Source: Gymnopus androsaceus JB14 (Eukaryota > Basidiomycota > Agaricomycetes > Agaricales > Omphalotaceae). From it: a stretch of 39,687 bases of DNA. The stretch covers positions 13,341 through 53,027 of the forward strand of contig ML769768.1 of the NCBI GenBank assembly GCA_009733575.1, read 5' to 3'. The position numbers were made by a program, and so were the translations under genes. Under the pieces are notes generated by a model. That model saw nothing but the letters and a program-made list of their open reading frames with translations, made no database searches and was not told the DNA's origin. Shown here piece by piece: positions 9,542-20,370 of this stretch. Position 1 is the first letter of the stretch. Each line of letters starts with the position of its first letter.

Positions 9542-10830
9542 GATCCCGCGGCTCGGATTGGCGATTTGGAGGACGTGTTGTCCAGGTATGAGGTGGAATT
9601 GCGTAAGTCGGAGGAGGGGCGCGGAGAGGCGGTTGACCGTGCCATCCGTTGTGAGGTTGAAATTGGGAACACTTCCCAACTCATCCACGACTTGATGGGC
9701 ACCTGTGAACTCCTTCGTCAGCACACCCTTTCTGCGGAAGACTCCGCTAGTTCCCTCCGTGAGAGTAATCTGGACCTTATCGCTCAGTTGGGTGGTTCGT
9801 ACTCCCTGGATGGTGCTTCTGAAACGACTGCTCTCCTTCGTGTTGAGGTGGAGCGATATCGCCAGGAACTTTCCCAGTTGTCTAACGCCTTCCGACGTCT
9901 CGAGTCCGCCTGCCCTGCATCTTTTTTGGCTGAGGTCGCCCGCTGTGTGGAATTCTTGGTTCAAGAAATTCGCTCCTCCCTTCTCCACAGTCGTGCTGAT
10001 CCCCAGGCCTATGAGCATGCTGAAGAGGCCAGTGAACGTCTCCGCCTGCACATTCGAGAGTGTCTCTCCCGAATGGAGCAATCACTCACTTTCCTGCTTC
10101 GGGTGGCGGGGCGCTACCGTGAAGGGGTCGCACCCTTGGTGGATCAATATAGTACCATCGTTCCCGGTTCTTTGCTGAATTTGGCAGAGTATGCAGGTTT
10201 GGTGCCTCCCTCCCATCATGGTACCAATCGGCCACTCTACCCTCTCCTCCCTTTTGACACTTCGCAACCCTTGGGTTGTGCCCCTCCCTCCGATTCCCTT
10301 CGTCACATTCTATTCCTTCCGCTCTTATCCCGCATGCGTGTGGATGCCCGTGACCTGCTTCAGGCTCAACTCCAGACTTGTATTGAGGATAACGAGTACT
10401 GGGAATCTAGGGCAGCATCCCTTCTGCACTTGGAAGGGGCGTTGGCGGACCTTCGTCCCCCCCCCACTCCAGCCAGTCCAGACGCCCTCGTATACTCCCA
10501 CGATGATGGTGAAGACATGTACACGGATGGCTCGGATAACGGTGGTGAAGGTGAATCGCACAGAGATGCTGGGGATGGAAGCGAGTGGGGTGGAATTCCC
10601 GGTGTGGAGTACGAGGGGGATGTTGAGATGCGAGGTGGCAGTGAGGATGATGATGAGGAAGCGTGTGCTCCTTCTGGTGTTTCGACCACTCCTCCTCCCC
10701 CTGAGGCTGCCCTTCTTCATCCTACTCGTGCTAATTTCCCACTCTCCTTTTGATGGTCCATCCCAGTCGGTACTTTCTTTTGTATCTCTTTTTACCTCTT
10801 ATTTTGTTCCTGTTCCCTTTGTACCTATTT

Positions 10831-10836
10831 AATAAA
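10831..10836 (+). terminator. AATAAA signal of antisense gene
   Basis: AATAAA lies 78 bp after the stop codon of the antisense gene, in AT-rich DNA between the converging 3' ends of the cargo gene and pol. Confidence 0.45.
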
Positions 10837-10958
10837 ATGTTCGAACACCTGTTATTTGGTAAGTAGAAAATGTTTGTTCGCATCGTTTGAAAAATGAAAG
10901 AGCCGTTTTGTTCGTTCGGCGTTCGAAAGTGAAAAAGTATTGTTAATTAGTGAGAAAG

Positions 10959-11684
10959 TTAACACCGCAAGTGCGGGATGGAACATTTGAAAGGAAAATT
11001 AACTGAGTGGGACTTAACGTCGTTAGGCGTCCCTATGCCCCTCCTCCTCCTCCCGATCTTCCCCTGTTCTTCCGCCATCTTCCGCAACTGCTCCAGGAGC
11101 TCCCTCCGTAGCTTCCTCTTCTTCGGGTGGGCCTTCTCCCACTTCTCAATCAGCTCAATGCCGCCCGCCATGCTTTGCCATGGGACCCACTCGTTGTACT
11201 CCTCTCCGTAATCCTTCCACTTCACCAAATACTGTATTTCGTCGCTTCCGCCTTTCAGTGGTTGGGAGTCCAGAACCTTCTCTATGAAGTATTCTGCATT
11301 CCCGTCAATGAAGACTGGCGGGGGTGGTTCTCGCTTGCGTTTGAACACATCCTCGTGATGAACTTTCAGGCGGTCGACATGAAAGACATTGTGGATTTTT
11401 TTGAGGTCGCCCGGGAGGTCCAGTTGAAATGCATGGCTCCCGATTTTCCTCAGGATTCGGTAGGGACCTGTGAATTTGTGGTCGAGTTTTTTCGTCGGAC
11501 GGCGCGTTTTGATGTTCTTCATGTCTAGCCACACCAAGTCCCCCTCCCGCCACTCTGGGCTTTCCTCCCGCTTCTTGTTTGCGTACTTCTCATAAATTTC
11601 ATTCGCGACCTTCAGTTCCCCCTTTAAGTACTCATGGAGTTCGTGTAGTTGCGCTGCGTAGGTGTTTGCGTCTGTATTCGTCAC
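10959..11684 (-). pseudogene. Chromovirus integrase C-terminus and chromodomain
   Basis: The 241-codon frame is the end of pol. It holds the integrase C-terminal GPY/F module (DHKFTGPYRI, G73-Y75) and HNVFHVDRLK, typical of chromovirus integrases. A chromodomain follows from about residue 131 (EYFIEKVLDS) through YLVKWKDYGEEYNEWVPW. W156 and neighbouring aromatics sit where the methyl-lysine cage is expected. The tail is basic (KKRKLRRELLEQLRK..GRRRRG). In the family this domain steers integration towards histone-marked chromatin. The frame is separated from the integrase core by a one-base loss near 11740: the peptide FFANKGYHPKLTIELEKV is readable only after a shift. It is pol debris rather than a separate gene. 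Confidence 0.93.
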
Positions 11685-12412
11685 CTTTTCCAGTTCAATT
11701 GTGAGTTTTGGGTGATAACCTTTGTTTGCGAAGAAGGGTGAAACTCCGTTGCACTGTGGGGTGAGTTGTTATACATGAACTCCGCCATCGGAAGGAGTTT
11801 GTGCCAATCATCTTGTTCGTAAGTGCAATAGATTCGCAAATACGCTTCCAACGATTGGTTGACCCGCTCTGTCTGTCCATCCGTCTGTGGGTGGTATGCC
11901 GTAGATAGACGTGCTTCGATGTGAAGTGCCATGCACAGTTCGGTCCAAAACTCGCTGACGAAGAGTGAGCCCCTGTCCGATACGATGTTTGAGGGGAGTC
12001 CGTGTTTTGTGAATACGTGGGTAATGAATAAGTCCGCGAAGTCCTTAGCTTTGTCGGTGGTGTAACACGGGATGTAGATTGCTTGTTTTGTCAAGCGGCA
12101 AACCACTACCAGGACGGCGTCAAATGCCTCCTCTCCTTGGGTCTTCGGAAGTTGGACGATGTGATCGAAAGATATGGAATCCCAGGGCCGTTCCCCTATC
12201 GGGAGGGGTTTCAATAGTCCAAAGGGTTTGTGCCGTCGTGATTTTGCTCTAGCACAGTTGTGGCAACCCCTAACGTAGTTTCGGACGTCGTCCGACATGC
12301 CCCTCCAGTAGAACAGTTGAGATACCAATTTCCTGGTTTTTCGTTCACCCGGATGACCTCGTAGCGGGTGGTCATGGTAAGCCTGAATGATGTCCGCCCG
12401 AAGTCTCCCCAC
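11681..12412 (-). pseudogene. Chromovirus integrase: zinc domain and catalytic core
   Basis: The 243-codon frame holds the H2C2 zinc domain (H13-X6-H20 and C50-X2-C53) followed by the DDE core. The catalytic residues are D83 (SISFDHIV), D146 (IVSDRGS) and E182 (DGQTERVNQ); D146 and E182 are separated by 35 residues, the retroviral-type spacing. The enzyme would insert the cDNA into host DNA, consistent with the GATGG duplication. The frame is broken at both ends. Upstream, a run of nine C at 12431-12439 shifts it relative to the RNase H frame. Downstream, a single base is missing near 11740. The core itself is intact. Confidence 0.94.
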
Positions 12413-13352
12413 TTGCGGTACATAAATCCTCCCCCCCCCTTCTTAGAAGCCCTTCGTCTGCCACTACTTCCAACTCTCGTCCGTCTCTTATCTCCTTCGC
12501 CTTTTCTTTCATGTAGGTATCGAATCGAGCTTCCCTCACCTGCTCTATCAGTGAAGCTTCGTTGAGGGGGACTACTGCTGCGAGGCGTTCGCTGGGTTGG
12601 GTTTGCTCCTCTTTCGAGCTCGTTACTCGACTCCTCCCTTTTTCGCCCTCCTTGCAGTCTCGTACATGTTGTCGTACGTCCCTGGCCATTCTTGGCCAGT
12701 AGTATTGCTGCATCACTAGTCCCAATGTGCTTCTGCGATTTGGGTGGAATCTATTTTTGAGGTTATGGAATTTTGTGATGATTTCCGGACGGAACGATTC
12801 CGTCGAGGGTACGTATATCTTTTCCCCTCTCCTCACCACCCCATCCACCCATCTCTCCCCTTCCGTTTTTCCTTCCAACCCCCCTGCTCTGATTCTTTCG
12901 ACATGGTTGTCGGGTGTTGCGCTTCGTATTCTGGCTAGAATCATGTCTTCCATTGCCAGACTGGTGATTCCTTGTTGCGCTGGGATTATTATTGATGCAT
13001 TTAAACAGTCGGGCGGAATAAGAATCCCTTCGTTCACCAACTTCGCATGAGCCAGTTCCGCACCCCGTTTTGGATATACATCCGCTCTGCGAGTTAAGGC
13101 GTCTGGTTTCGCCCCAAGTGTCCCTGGCCGATAGTTGATGGTGTAGTCATAGGCTGAGAGGGTTTTGGACCAACGGGCCTGCCTTCTTGTAAGTACCTTT
13201 GTCGTGGTGAAGTACTGCAAGTTGTTGTGATCTGAGTATACTTGTATTCGGAAGCGGGATCCCTCGCAGTACGCCCTCCACTGTTTGAACCCTTCTACAA
13301 TGGCCAAGAGTTCTTTATCGTAGATGTTATAGTTGAGTTCAGCATCAATCAT
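12372..13352 (-). pseudogene. RNase H end, linker and degenerate extra H2C2 domain
   Basis: The 326-codon frame continues pol after a stop at 13356. It starts with the RNase H C-terminal part ([20 protein letters not shown], then [15 protein letters not shown] and [13 protein letters not shown]). Later come [20 protein letters not shown] and [37 protein letters not shown], which look like an integrase H2C2 domain. It keeps the H-X6-H pair and the YYWPRM core but lacks the second cysteine. About 100 codons later a second RRGG..IYVP introduces the true H2C2 of the next frame. So the integrase N-terminal region appears twice, the first copy degenerate. The frame ends after a slip in the C9 run at 12431-12439. 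Confidence 0.88.
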
Positions 13353-13355
13353 CCC

Positions 13356-15272
13356 TCATGCGAAGAACGCTATCGGGTGGATCTCCCCCGACTTTGGATC
13401 CAACTGGGAGAGAATTCCCGCTATTGCCCAGTCTGACGCGTCACATTCCATTATGATCGGGAGGTCGGGATTGAAGTGCGCAAGGACTGGTGCTTCTGCA
13501 AATGCACCTTTTAGTACGTCAAAGGCACGTTGACACTCTTGAGTCCACTTCCAGTAGTTCCCCTTCTTCAGGAGGCGGGTGAGAACCTTTGTGATACCGG
13601 AGTAGTTGTCGATGAACCGTCGATAGAAGTTCGCGAAACCTAGGAATCCTTGTAGTTCCTTTATGTTCTTAGGTGCGGGCCATGAGAGGATTGTGTCGAC
13701 CTTCTTGGGGTCCATGGCCACTCCGTCGGGCGATATTATGACTCCCAGGTACTCCACTACGCGTGTGTGGAAGTCGCACTTTTCCGGCTTTGCGTGCAAA
13801 TTGTTCTCCCGTAGCCTTTCGAGTACTTTCCTCACGTGTTGCGTATGCGATTCATCATCCATTGAGTAGATAAGGATGTCGTCTAGGTATACCACGACGC
13901 AAACATCCACCATATCGTGAAAGATGTCGTTCATGAAGAATTGGAAGGCGGACGGGGCGTTTGTCAATCCAAATGGCATGACCAAATACTCGTATGATCC
14001 GTAACGAGTTCTAAAGGCTGTCTTCCATTCGTGACCTTCCGCTATTCGCACATTGTTGTATCCTGCCCGCAAGTCGATCTTTGTGAAGATTTTCGCCTTC
14101 CGCAATTGGTCAACTAGTGTACCAATGAGTGGTAAGGGGTACCTGTTCTTTCGGGTGAGTTTGTTGAGTGCCCAATAATCTACACAAAGTCGCAGAGTTC
14201 CGTCCTTCTTCTTTGCAAATAGGACCGGTGCTCCCGCAGGTGAATTCGAGGATCGGATGAACCCCTTTCCCAACATGTCGTCGAGATAGTCTTTGAGTGC
14301 TTTTAACTCAACCTCCGACATATTGTAGAGTTTTCCTATGTTGGGAAGGGCGTCACCCTCCGTCTCGATTTTGATGTCGTAAGGGCGGTGAGGAGGCAAT
14401 TCCTTAGCCATTCCTGGCGAGAATACGTCCAGGAAGTCCTGGTACTGTGGAGGGATGTGTTTCTTTAACTCCTCCATTTCCTCCTTCCTTCCTTCCTCCT
14501 CCTCTTCTCTTTCTTTTCTATCCATCTCGTCCGCCGTCCACTGGTGTTCCTGTTTGGGTACGTTGGACGTAGGTGCCTTATCCGCACATGGAGGCTCCTT
14601 CGCTGAGCGTCCGATTTCCGAGGCGGAATCAATATTGGTAGGTTTGATATGTAGCATGTACGCAGGCATTCTGTCTCGTAGCAATTGACTCATAGCAGCC
14701 GCCCCAATTAGGCTAACAGGTTTCCCTTTGATGTTCAGGTCGGATGTTCGTGACACTGGGTTTTGGCTTCCTTGCGAGAAATTGACCTTCCGCATTGACC
14801 CTCTAGGTGTCCGCCCGTCTCTAGATGGGATTTTGTTGATTGACTCTGGTACTGGACGTATCGTTCTAGGGGGAGGTTTGGAATGCTGGTACTTCCATCT
14901 CCTTCGTTGCTTGCGTGCGGGCCAGTTAGACGTCCGTTCCTCCCATCGAGATTCCCATTCCCTAAATTTCTGTTCGAATGCTGATTCTGCCAATTCAATT
15001 TTTACAGATTCCACAGTTGCGGGTGAGTCGGGCGGTGGTGATGGTGATGGATTGGCTGTGTTTTGGGGTGGGTTTATGGAGTCTCCTGCTTGTTCTTCTA
15101 CCTCCCCTTCCTCCTCCCGCCCTCTCCTACATCTCGACTCATCCTCCCTTTGCAGCCATTCATTAATATCCATGAGGAGGGGATCTCCTGAGCCCAGTCT
15201 TTCCTCCAGATGTATCCCTCCCTCGAATGCCATCCACTCTTCGTCCTCCTCGTCCGCTTCCTCTATTTCCAT
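13356..15272 (-). pseudogene. Chromovirus reverse transcriptase and RNase H start
   Basis: The 638-codon frame has an acidic, Glu-rich N-terminal linker (1-100) and a protease-RT linker with VSLIGAAAMSQLL. The RT domain follows from about residue 290 (FLDVFSPGMAKELPPHRPYD). Its motifs are SPAGAPVLFAKKKDGTLRLC, the fingers/palm IDLRAGYNNVRI, LVMPFGLTNAPSAF and the catalytic box YLDD at residue 462 (13878-13889). RNase H begins near 590 with MECDASDWAIAGILSQ. The usual DYRALN reads DYWALN, a single CGG to TGG change. The frame ends with TGA at 13356 exactly where RNase H continues as [11 protein letters not shown], most simply a CGA to TGA nonsense change. The enzyme would copy element RNA into cDNA in cytoplasmic particles. 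Confidence 0.95.
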
Positions 15273-15346
15273 GGTACGTCAACATTCCTTGGATCATTTT
15301 GCCGCGTCCTCTGCTACCTTCTCCTCTCCTTCTCCCATCACCATCT

Positions 15347-15713
15347 CATCAGCAAAAAGGGGTTAAACCTATGATGACCTAGGGAACCTAGGCTACCCTG
15401 GTCACCCTGGTCACCTTGGTCACCTTGGGTCTTCCAGGCTACCCCAGGCTACCTTGGGCTACCTCAGGTTTCCTCAGGTTTCTCAGGTTAGCTCAGGCTT
15501 ACTCAGGTTTACTCAGGTTTACTCAGGTTGCCTCAAATTCCCAAGGTTTATCCCTAAATCCTAGGCAACCTAGGTGACCTCAAAGAAACTGAGGCAGTCT
15601 AGGCAGCCTAGGTGGCCTAGGAGACCTAGGTATCCTTAGGTTCCCTTAAGTCTCTTTAGGTCATTGTGGGTCAACCTAAAGGCAGCCCTGGGCCCAGACC
15701 ATTTTTCCTGATG
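15347..15713. mobile_element. CATCAGC MITE inside pol
   Basis: The 367-bp element has ends CATCAGCAAAAAGGGGT and, inverted, CATCAGGAAAAATGGTC, with CT on both sides (15345-15346 and 15714-15715). The core is a shuffled array of CCTAGG, GGTCACC and CTCAGGTTT words. On the minus strand it lies just after the protease region, and without it the frame continues from QEE into MVMGEGEEKVAEDAAK before a stop. It is the youngest layer of the nested stack. Confidence 0.88.
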
Positions 15714-16200
15714 CTCCTCCTGGGTGGGGATTTGTAGTTCCCCAGCTAATGCAGCTGATATGCGTGCATTCGTTAAGCGGAAGCCCAGGCTCAGGTCAGT
15801 CCAGTTGATATCTGGATTGTGTTCCTGTAGCCAGGGCAGTCCCAGCACTATTGGTGCTGTTGGGTGTAGCCGAGTCATGAAGAACTCGACGGTGTGGAGA
15901 GTCCCGTCCGCAAAGCTCACAACGTCCGTAAAAGTCAAGGTTATTGCTCCCACTGAGGTTGGTTTTCCGTCAAATAGTTCAAGAGGGACTGGCGTTAGCA
16001 GTTTCTTAGTGTTTTGAGGGAAAGCCTTAGCGATGGACCAATCAACAAAAGATTTTGTAGCACCGGAATCTATTAATGTGTTATAATTTACATCCGTGTC
16101 TGTATTCGAAAGTGGTAGTTTTGTCGTGATGATAAAGGAGTTATGGGACCTTGAGGATAGTCGAGCTGGTGTCGCCCCCGTGTGCGCTGCTCGACCTATG
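15714..16200 (-). pseudogene. Chromovirus aspartic protease
   Basis: The retropepsin catalytic motif is readable on the minus strand at about 16050-16080 as TLIDSGATKSF, with the active D-S-G codons at 16062-16070. Downstream, in the same region, VLGLPWLQEHNPDINW gives the second conserved block of Gypsy proteases (the I-L-G-x-x-W motif). The enzyme would cut the Gag-Pol precursor inside the particle. The C-terminal side is cut by the MITE at 15713. The fragment reads as part of a continuous polyprotein, and no start codon is expected. The upstream boundary is approximate. Confidence 0.85.
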
Positions 16201-18188
16201 ACGGGTGAAACGGGGCCCCGAGATTCCTCTATTTCCTTCCCGGAGCCCCCGCTCCATTTCCCGAGTCCGAACTGAAAGGAAGGACCTCCTCGTCTTCAAC
16301 GAGCTTCCATTTGTTCTGCGACTCTTCTCTATCCTCGACAGAGAACACCGCCCGCAGTATGCCCGTTCCAGGACTTATTGGGTCGGTGGTTCCGTCTGGA
16401 GAGAATACTGCACACATGATATCCTTATTTGGGTGAGTTGAATCACCCTCGTTGCCCACCCTCCTTCGGTGGCAATTTAGATTCAGGATTTTCGCAGCTT
16501 GCCTGATAATGGCCCTGGCCCCCGCATCGTAGGCAGAGGTTTTGCGCCCTCCGACAATTCATTTCCGCCCGCTCTTGCGGGGTCCAGGGTACTCTGGTTG
16601 CTCTAAGCGAAACTCCTGTAAAGTCCCCCCCATCGTGACAAGCACAAACATGTTCTGATGAGGAAGAGTGTCCATGTCCGTGGCCCGACATGTCGTTAAC
16701 TTCTTCCAAGTGTGCTTGCGGGTGACTGTCGGGCGAGTTTCCTGGGTTTTCCTTCCCAGGCGGCAGCTCCTCTTTGTCGATTTCTCCAGTTCCGAGCTCG
16801 TGATGCTGTCGTCTGTGGTGTGTTTACAGGATTTGCTTCAATGCGTGCTACAGGCCGATATTGGGGTTGAACCGGAACAGCCTGAGCGTATGGATTGCGG
16901 GCAAGGGTTGGTACGCGATTTGGGGTTCAACTCGAGTCGCTCCCGAGGAACGACGAGGAAGCCCTCTCGGTATCCCCTTACCGATCCGTCGAGTTGCATC
17001 ATCCTCCTAGTCCATCCGACATACGTATTGGGTGGGTTGGTTGACTTGCAATGGAAAGAACTAACCACTCATGTACTGCGGACAACAGGTTGTGAATTAG
17101 GGCATCGTCGTTGTACCCTGTTCGGAAGGTGTATTCTTCGAACCGAATGATGAAATTGGCGAAGGATTCGTAGGGTTGTTGGGATATCCAAGAGAGTTTG
17201 GACTGTGCATCCAATTTCTCGTTCGGAAGACCGAATATTTCGCCAAAGACTTGCACGAAGTCATCCCACACATGAAGAGCGGTATTCTGTACTCCACTCA
17301 TAATCTCTCTGTCCAGGAGATTCTGATAGTGGATTGCGGCCGCTTCTCTGAGGAAACTGACTGCGTACGCCACCTTGGTCGAGTCCTCTTCATGGATTGT
17401 GGGTTTTGCTGCAAATACTCGTAGGATCTGTGATATCCACGGGCGGAAGAGTTGACGGTCTTTTCCCGTGAAATCGTCAGGTTTCCTGACATCGATTTTC
17501 GATTCCGCATTAATCCTGTCCTTCCGCTCGAAGTCTCCATTCTCCCTTCCGGGTGGTCCCTGTTCGCCTCTTTCACCCTGGGGTCCCGGGATCGCCATCC
17601 AACGTATTCCGTCCCACCATTGAGGATAGCCTGTTGGGGTGGGGGTGCTCCAGGTGGTCCAGGTGGTGGCCACCGTAAGGTCCCCCTGGTGGTCCTCCTG
17701 GAGTTCCTCCCGGTGGTCCTCCCCCTCCCATCAGTCCCAATTGTCCCCATGGTCCGAGCGGTGGTCCTGTAGGTGGTCCCGCAGGTGGGCCTCCCATCCA
17801 CCTGGGGGTCCTCCTGGCCCGCCTGGATTGGGAGGTCCTCCTCCCATATTACCATTCTGCCCTTGTGCACCCGCATAGTTCCAATTCCAATTTAGTTGAT
17901 TTGGAGCTTGAATGAATGGTGCAGAAGGGAGAGCGGGAGGTCTGTACACGTATGGAATGTTTGCTGGCCCTTGCGGTTGAACGGGCGGGGGCGCTCCTTG
18001 AGTGTTAGGTGGGATGGCGGGTGGCGCAAGGTTTTGTGGGGATTGGGTGGGAGGCTGGAATGCGGTTTGTGTGGGGATTGAGTATGGCAGCCACTGGGTG
18101 TGGTACTGATTTCCCCTTATCCCTCCCTCATCTTGATCCCTTCTTCCTATTACGCCTGGATCCGAAAGGGCTTTTGGTAACCCGTTTT
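16201..18188 (-). pseudogene. Chromovirus Gag capsid, collagen-like stretch and zinc knuckle
   Basis: This is the C-terminal part of Gag, broken into several frames. From the right it has a Pro/Gln-rich run, then a Gly/Pro-rich segment at about 17870-17590 (GGPPGGTPGGPPGGPYGG and IPGPQGERGEQGPPGRE, four to five Gly-X-Y triplets). The capsid domain follows at 17520-16999 (KPDDFTGKDRQLFRPWISQI, VWDDFVQVFGEIFG, SYESFANF-type sequence), matching the fungal retrotransposon gag family. A CCHC zinc knuckle lies at about 16496-16537 (CLRCGGQGHYQASC, C-X2-C-X4-H-X4-C), followed by a linker to protease. Gag would form the particle and package RNA. At least two frameshifts fall in the Gly-rich part and another between capsid and knuckle. 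Confidence 0.88.
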
Positions 18189-20342
18189 CTACCTCTCCCC
18201 TTCGAGGTTCTCCTCCCGCAATCCCCCCGCTGCCTGTAGTGCCTGTCTGGAACTATGGTGGGGTGGGCTATCTCGGATATGCCACGTCGCCTGTCCCTCC
18301 CTCACTCTTTGATGTTGTGGCCACGAGCTACGTCCCACGTCTGGTTCCGACCTAGTGCGCTCAGGTTGTGTTGGCGGGAGCTCCCCAATCGTCCGAAACA
18401 CCCGAGGAGCACTTGTATTCTGCTCCGGTTCAGGAATTGGGATTTCCCTTCTTGTTCCTTCCGCAGATTGTGGAGACCTTGGCGGTCGAGCTGTGTGATC
18501 CTCCCCCTCATTCGTATAGATACTGTTGCCATCTTCCTCCTGTACTGTTTCAAGGGAAGCAGGTTTGAGTAACCCTGGGGATCCCAAGACGTCTGGATTC
18601 TCTTCCTGTGTTCGCGATACACTTTCCCCCCATTCTCTCCACGTCGATGGTGGTCGCAAGTACGGCATGGGGTTTCGTGGTCCTTCGGGCGGAAGAGTCA
18701 GAGGGTTATTGGATGATGCAAGGGAGGGGTTATGAGCAGTCGAGGTAGGGTCAGCCGCCTGCTGTCCTTCGTCGTTCACAGTAAGTAACAGGTACTGTTG
18801 CTGGTCATCATCCTCCTCTATTGCCCGCTTCAGCTTTTTTGCCTGCTCCAACTCTTCTGGGGTGAGTGTCGCGCCAGGTTTCAACATGATTTCGTCCAAT
18901 TGCATTTGACGGGAAACACATTGCGTTTCGGGCATGCTCACATTGAATCTTCCATCCCCTGATAGTGCTACACTATAGATGGTTTGACCCCACCTATCTC
19001 CAAATGCAGACGTTCCCCTCAGAGGAGTCATGGTGCCCTCCAGGTGGACATCAGTGGGGCGACGTCTATTTGTTGTTCGCTCTTGTCGAGGTCGGACCAC
19101 GGCGGTTGACCCCCCACCTTCAGGTATCCCTCCCGATTGCACTGTTGGGTCGAGTGTCCGAGACGCAACTGGTGTAGCTCGTGCTAAGGGATCAGTTCGA
19201 ATTCCGTGCTGCCATTCGTAATGGGTGATTGGCGGGTGGACAGTGTTGTTCCCCTCCCATTGTGCATGCGAGGCTTCCCAAGCAATTCGTGCAGCCTCTG
19301 ATGAGATGCTCCTTCCCCCTTGGTCCCATTCCAAACCTGGTCTATTTCCATGGTAGGATGGGGTGAGGGGAAGTGGTCCCCTGTCAGCGTTAGACATTTG
19401 GGAAGCTTTGTTAACGCGCTGGATAACTTCTGGATCCAAGAGCACGTTGAAGAACCACAGCAGGTTGCAGTGATTTTCCGCGATGGACAGGAAACTGGAC
19501 ACCGTGGGGTGACCCGCTTGTACTGGTATGGGTCGTCGGCACACCTCGAGAAACGCTTCCCGTAGCTCTGAAGGGGTCAAACTCCCTTCCGCCGGCAGTC
19601 CCATCTCCCGCAGGAAGTAATGGGAAACGTGAGCCAGGTCGGCCCAAGTGCAACGATTTGCCGTCAGAAGATCCTGCAGTCGGAATGTGGTCTCGGAGGA
19701 TGGTCGAGGTCCAATCATTCCTCCCGATCGATCCATTTCTATCAAAGATAGGGACGGTTGTCTTGCCCTCGAGATGAAGTCCCCCATGGTACTACTCCTA
19801 CGCCGTTGGGAGCTAGTTTCCGATTGTTGAGCTTCCGAATTCTGACGTTCTTTGTCAGTGGCTCCCTGCGGAGTATAACGCAGCTCCTGTGGGGCTTGTT
19901 GGGCATGCATCCCCCTCAAAGATGGTGAGATGTCTGTCGGGCGGTAGACTCCCACTCCCATTGACATTGTACGGAATTGTCTTCGACCCTGAGTATTATC
20001 AGGGGAGATTCCTGATGATCCTGGCAGTGCGGGTAGCCCCAGGTGGAACGCCGACGTGGGCGGTTGAAGGGTCTGAATGTGTTGGCCATGTGCAACTGTC
20101 TGTATTGGCAGGTATTGCCGATCAGGAGGTGCATAGGCTACTGCAGCTGTCGGAGGAGTAACCTCAGCGGGTAACGATCCAAATACCCTGTTGGTGCTGG
20201 ATCCTTGGGATCCCGCAGACAGGCATTGTCCTCGTTCTCCCCATTGGTAATTCCCAAAATCGGGAGCTTCTTGTTGTTGCTGTGTGTCACTCTCCTGTTG
20301 TCCAGCGGACGAGGAAGGAGGTACCGTAAACGTCCCCGACAT
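18189..20342 (-). pseudogene. Chromovirus ORF upstream of capsid: long Gag N-terminus
   Basis: The 717-codon frame starts with ATG (MSGTFTVPPSSSAGQQ) 17 nt after the primer-binding site, so it is the first gene of the retroelement RNA. It is rich in Gln, Ser, Pro and Thr and looks largely disordered. A more ordered part around residues 215-300 (TFRLQDLLTANRCTWADLAH, YFLREMGLPAEGSLTPSELR) recalls no family I know. It ends at a TAG, but reading the next frame continues without stops (EVENGLPKALSDPGVIGRR) into the Gag sequence. The break is therefore probably a one-base change in the G6 run near 18226, and this is the N-terminal extension of Gag. Such a long extension is unusual. The function is unknown. 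Confidence 0.8.
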
Positions 20343-20358
20343 ATTCGACGACAGTTTG

Positions 20359-20369
20359 GTCTTGATATT
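20359..20369 (-). promoter_or_regulatory. Self-primer binding site
   Basis: On the minus strand AATATCAAGAC lies one base after the end of the 5' LTR, where a primer-binding site is expected. It does not resemble the usual initiator-tRNA site (TGGTATCAGAGC). It is perfectly complementary over 11 nt to GTCTTGATATT at 20739-20729 inside the same LTR. This is the arrangement of Tf1-type self-priming retroelements. Confidence 0.65.
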
Positions 20370-20370
20370 G

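Larger units (their letters stand above)
7415..10753 (+). pseudogene. Antisense cargo gene: Zn2Cys6-like coiled-coil protein
   Basis: This is a four-exon gene on the strand opposite gag-pol. My model is 7415-7758, 7809-9090, 9151-9480 and 9542-10753, encoding about 1,050 residues. Residues 72-102 have C-X2-C-X6-C-X9-C-X2-C-X6-C, the spacing of fungal Zn(II)2Cys6 DNA-binding clusters. A Pro/Ser-rich segment follows, then charged, coiled-coil-like stretches (EAFEATEAP..RRAAAETKRCLEAEQQ and QQELLDMQRRLNSTQLDLETE) and an acidic tail (DDGEDMYTDGSD, EDDDEE). The introns at 9091-9150 and 9481-9541 preserve frame and have GTAAGA/GTATGT donors and TAG acceptors. The first intron and start codon are less certain; the ATG lies inside the LTR piece. 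A TGA at 8770-8772 interrupts exon 2, and the frame stays open beyond it. The function is unknown. DNA binding is inferred from spacing alone, and no known retrotransposon protein matches by eye. Confidence 0.75.

Noticed and set aside
14728..15366. 212-codon plus-strand frame opposite RT
   Set aside because: It is the shadow of the RT frame; Ser-rich composition comes from complementing acidic Glu codons.
18189..18230. Programmed frameshift between the first ORF and Gag
   Set aside because: A single slip in a G run is simpler, and the copy has several other random frame breaks.
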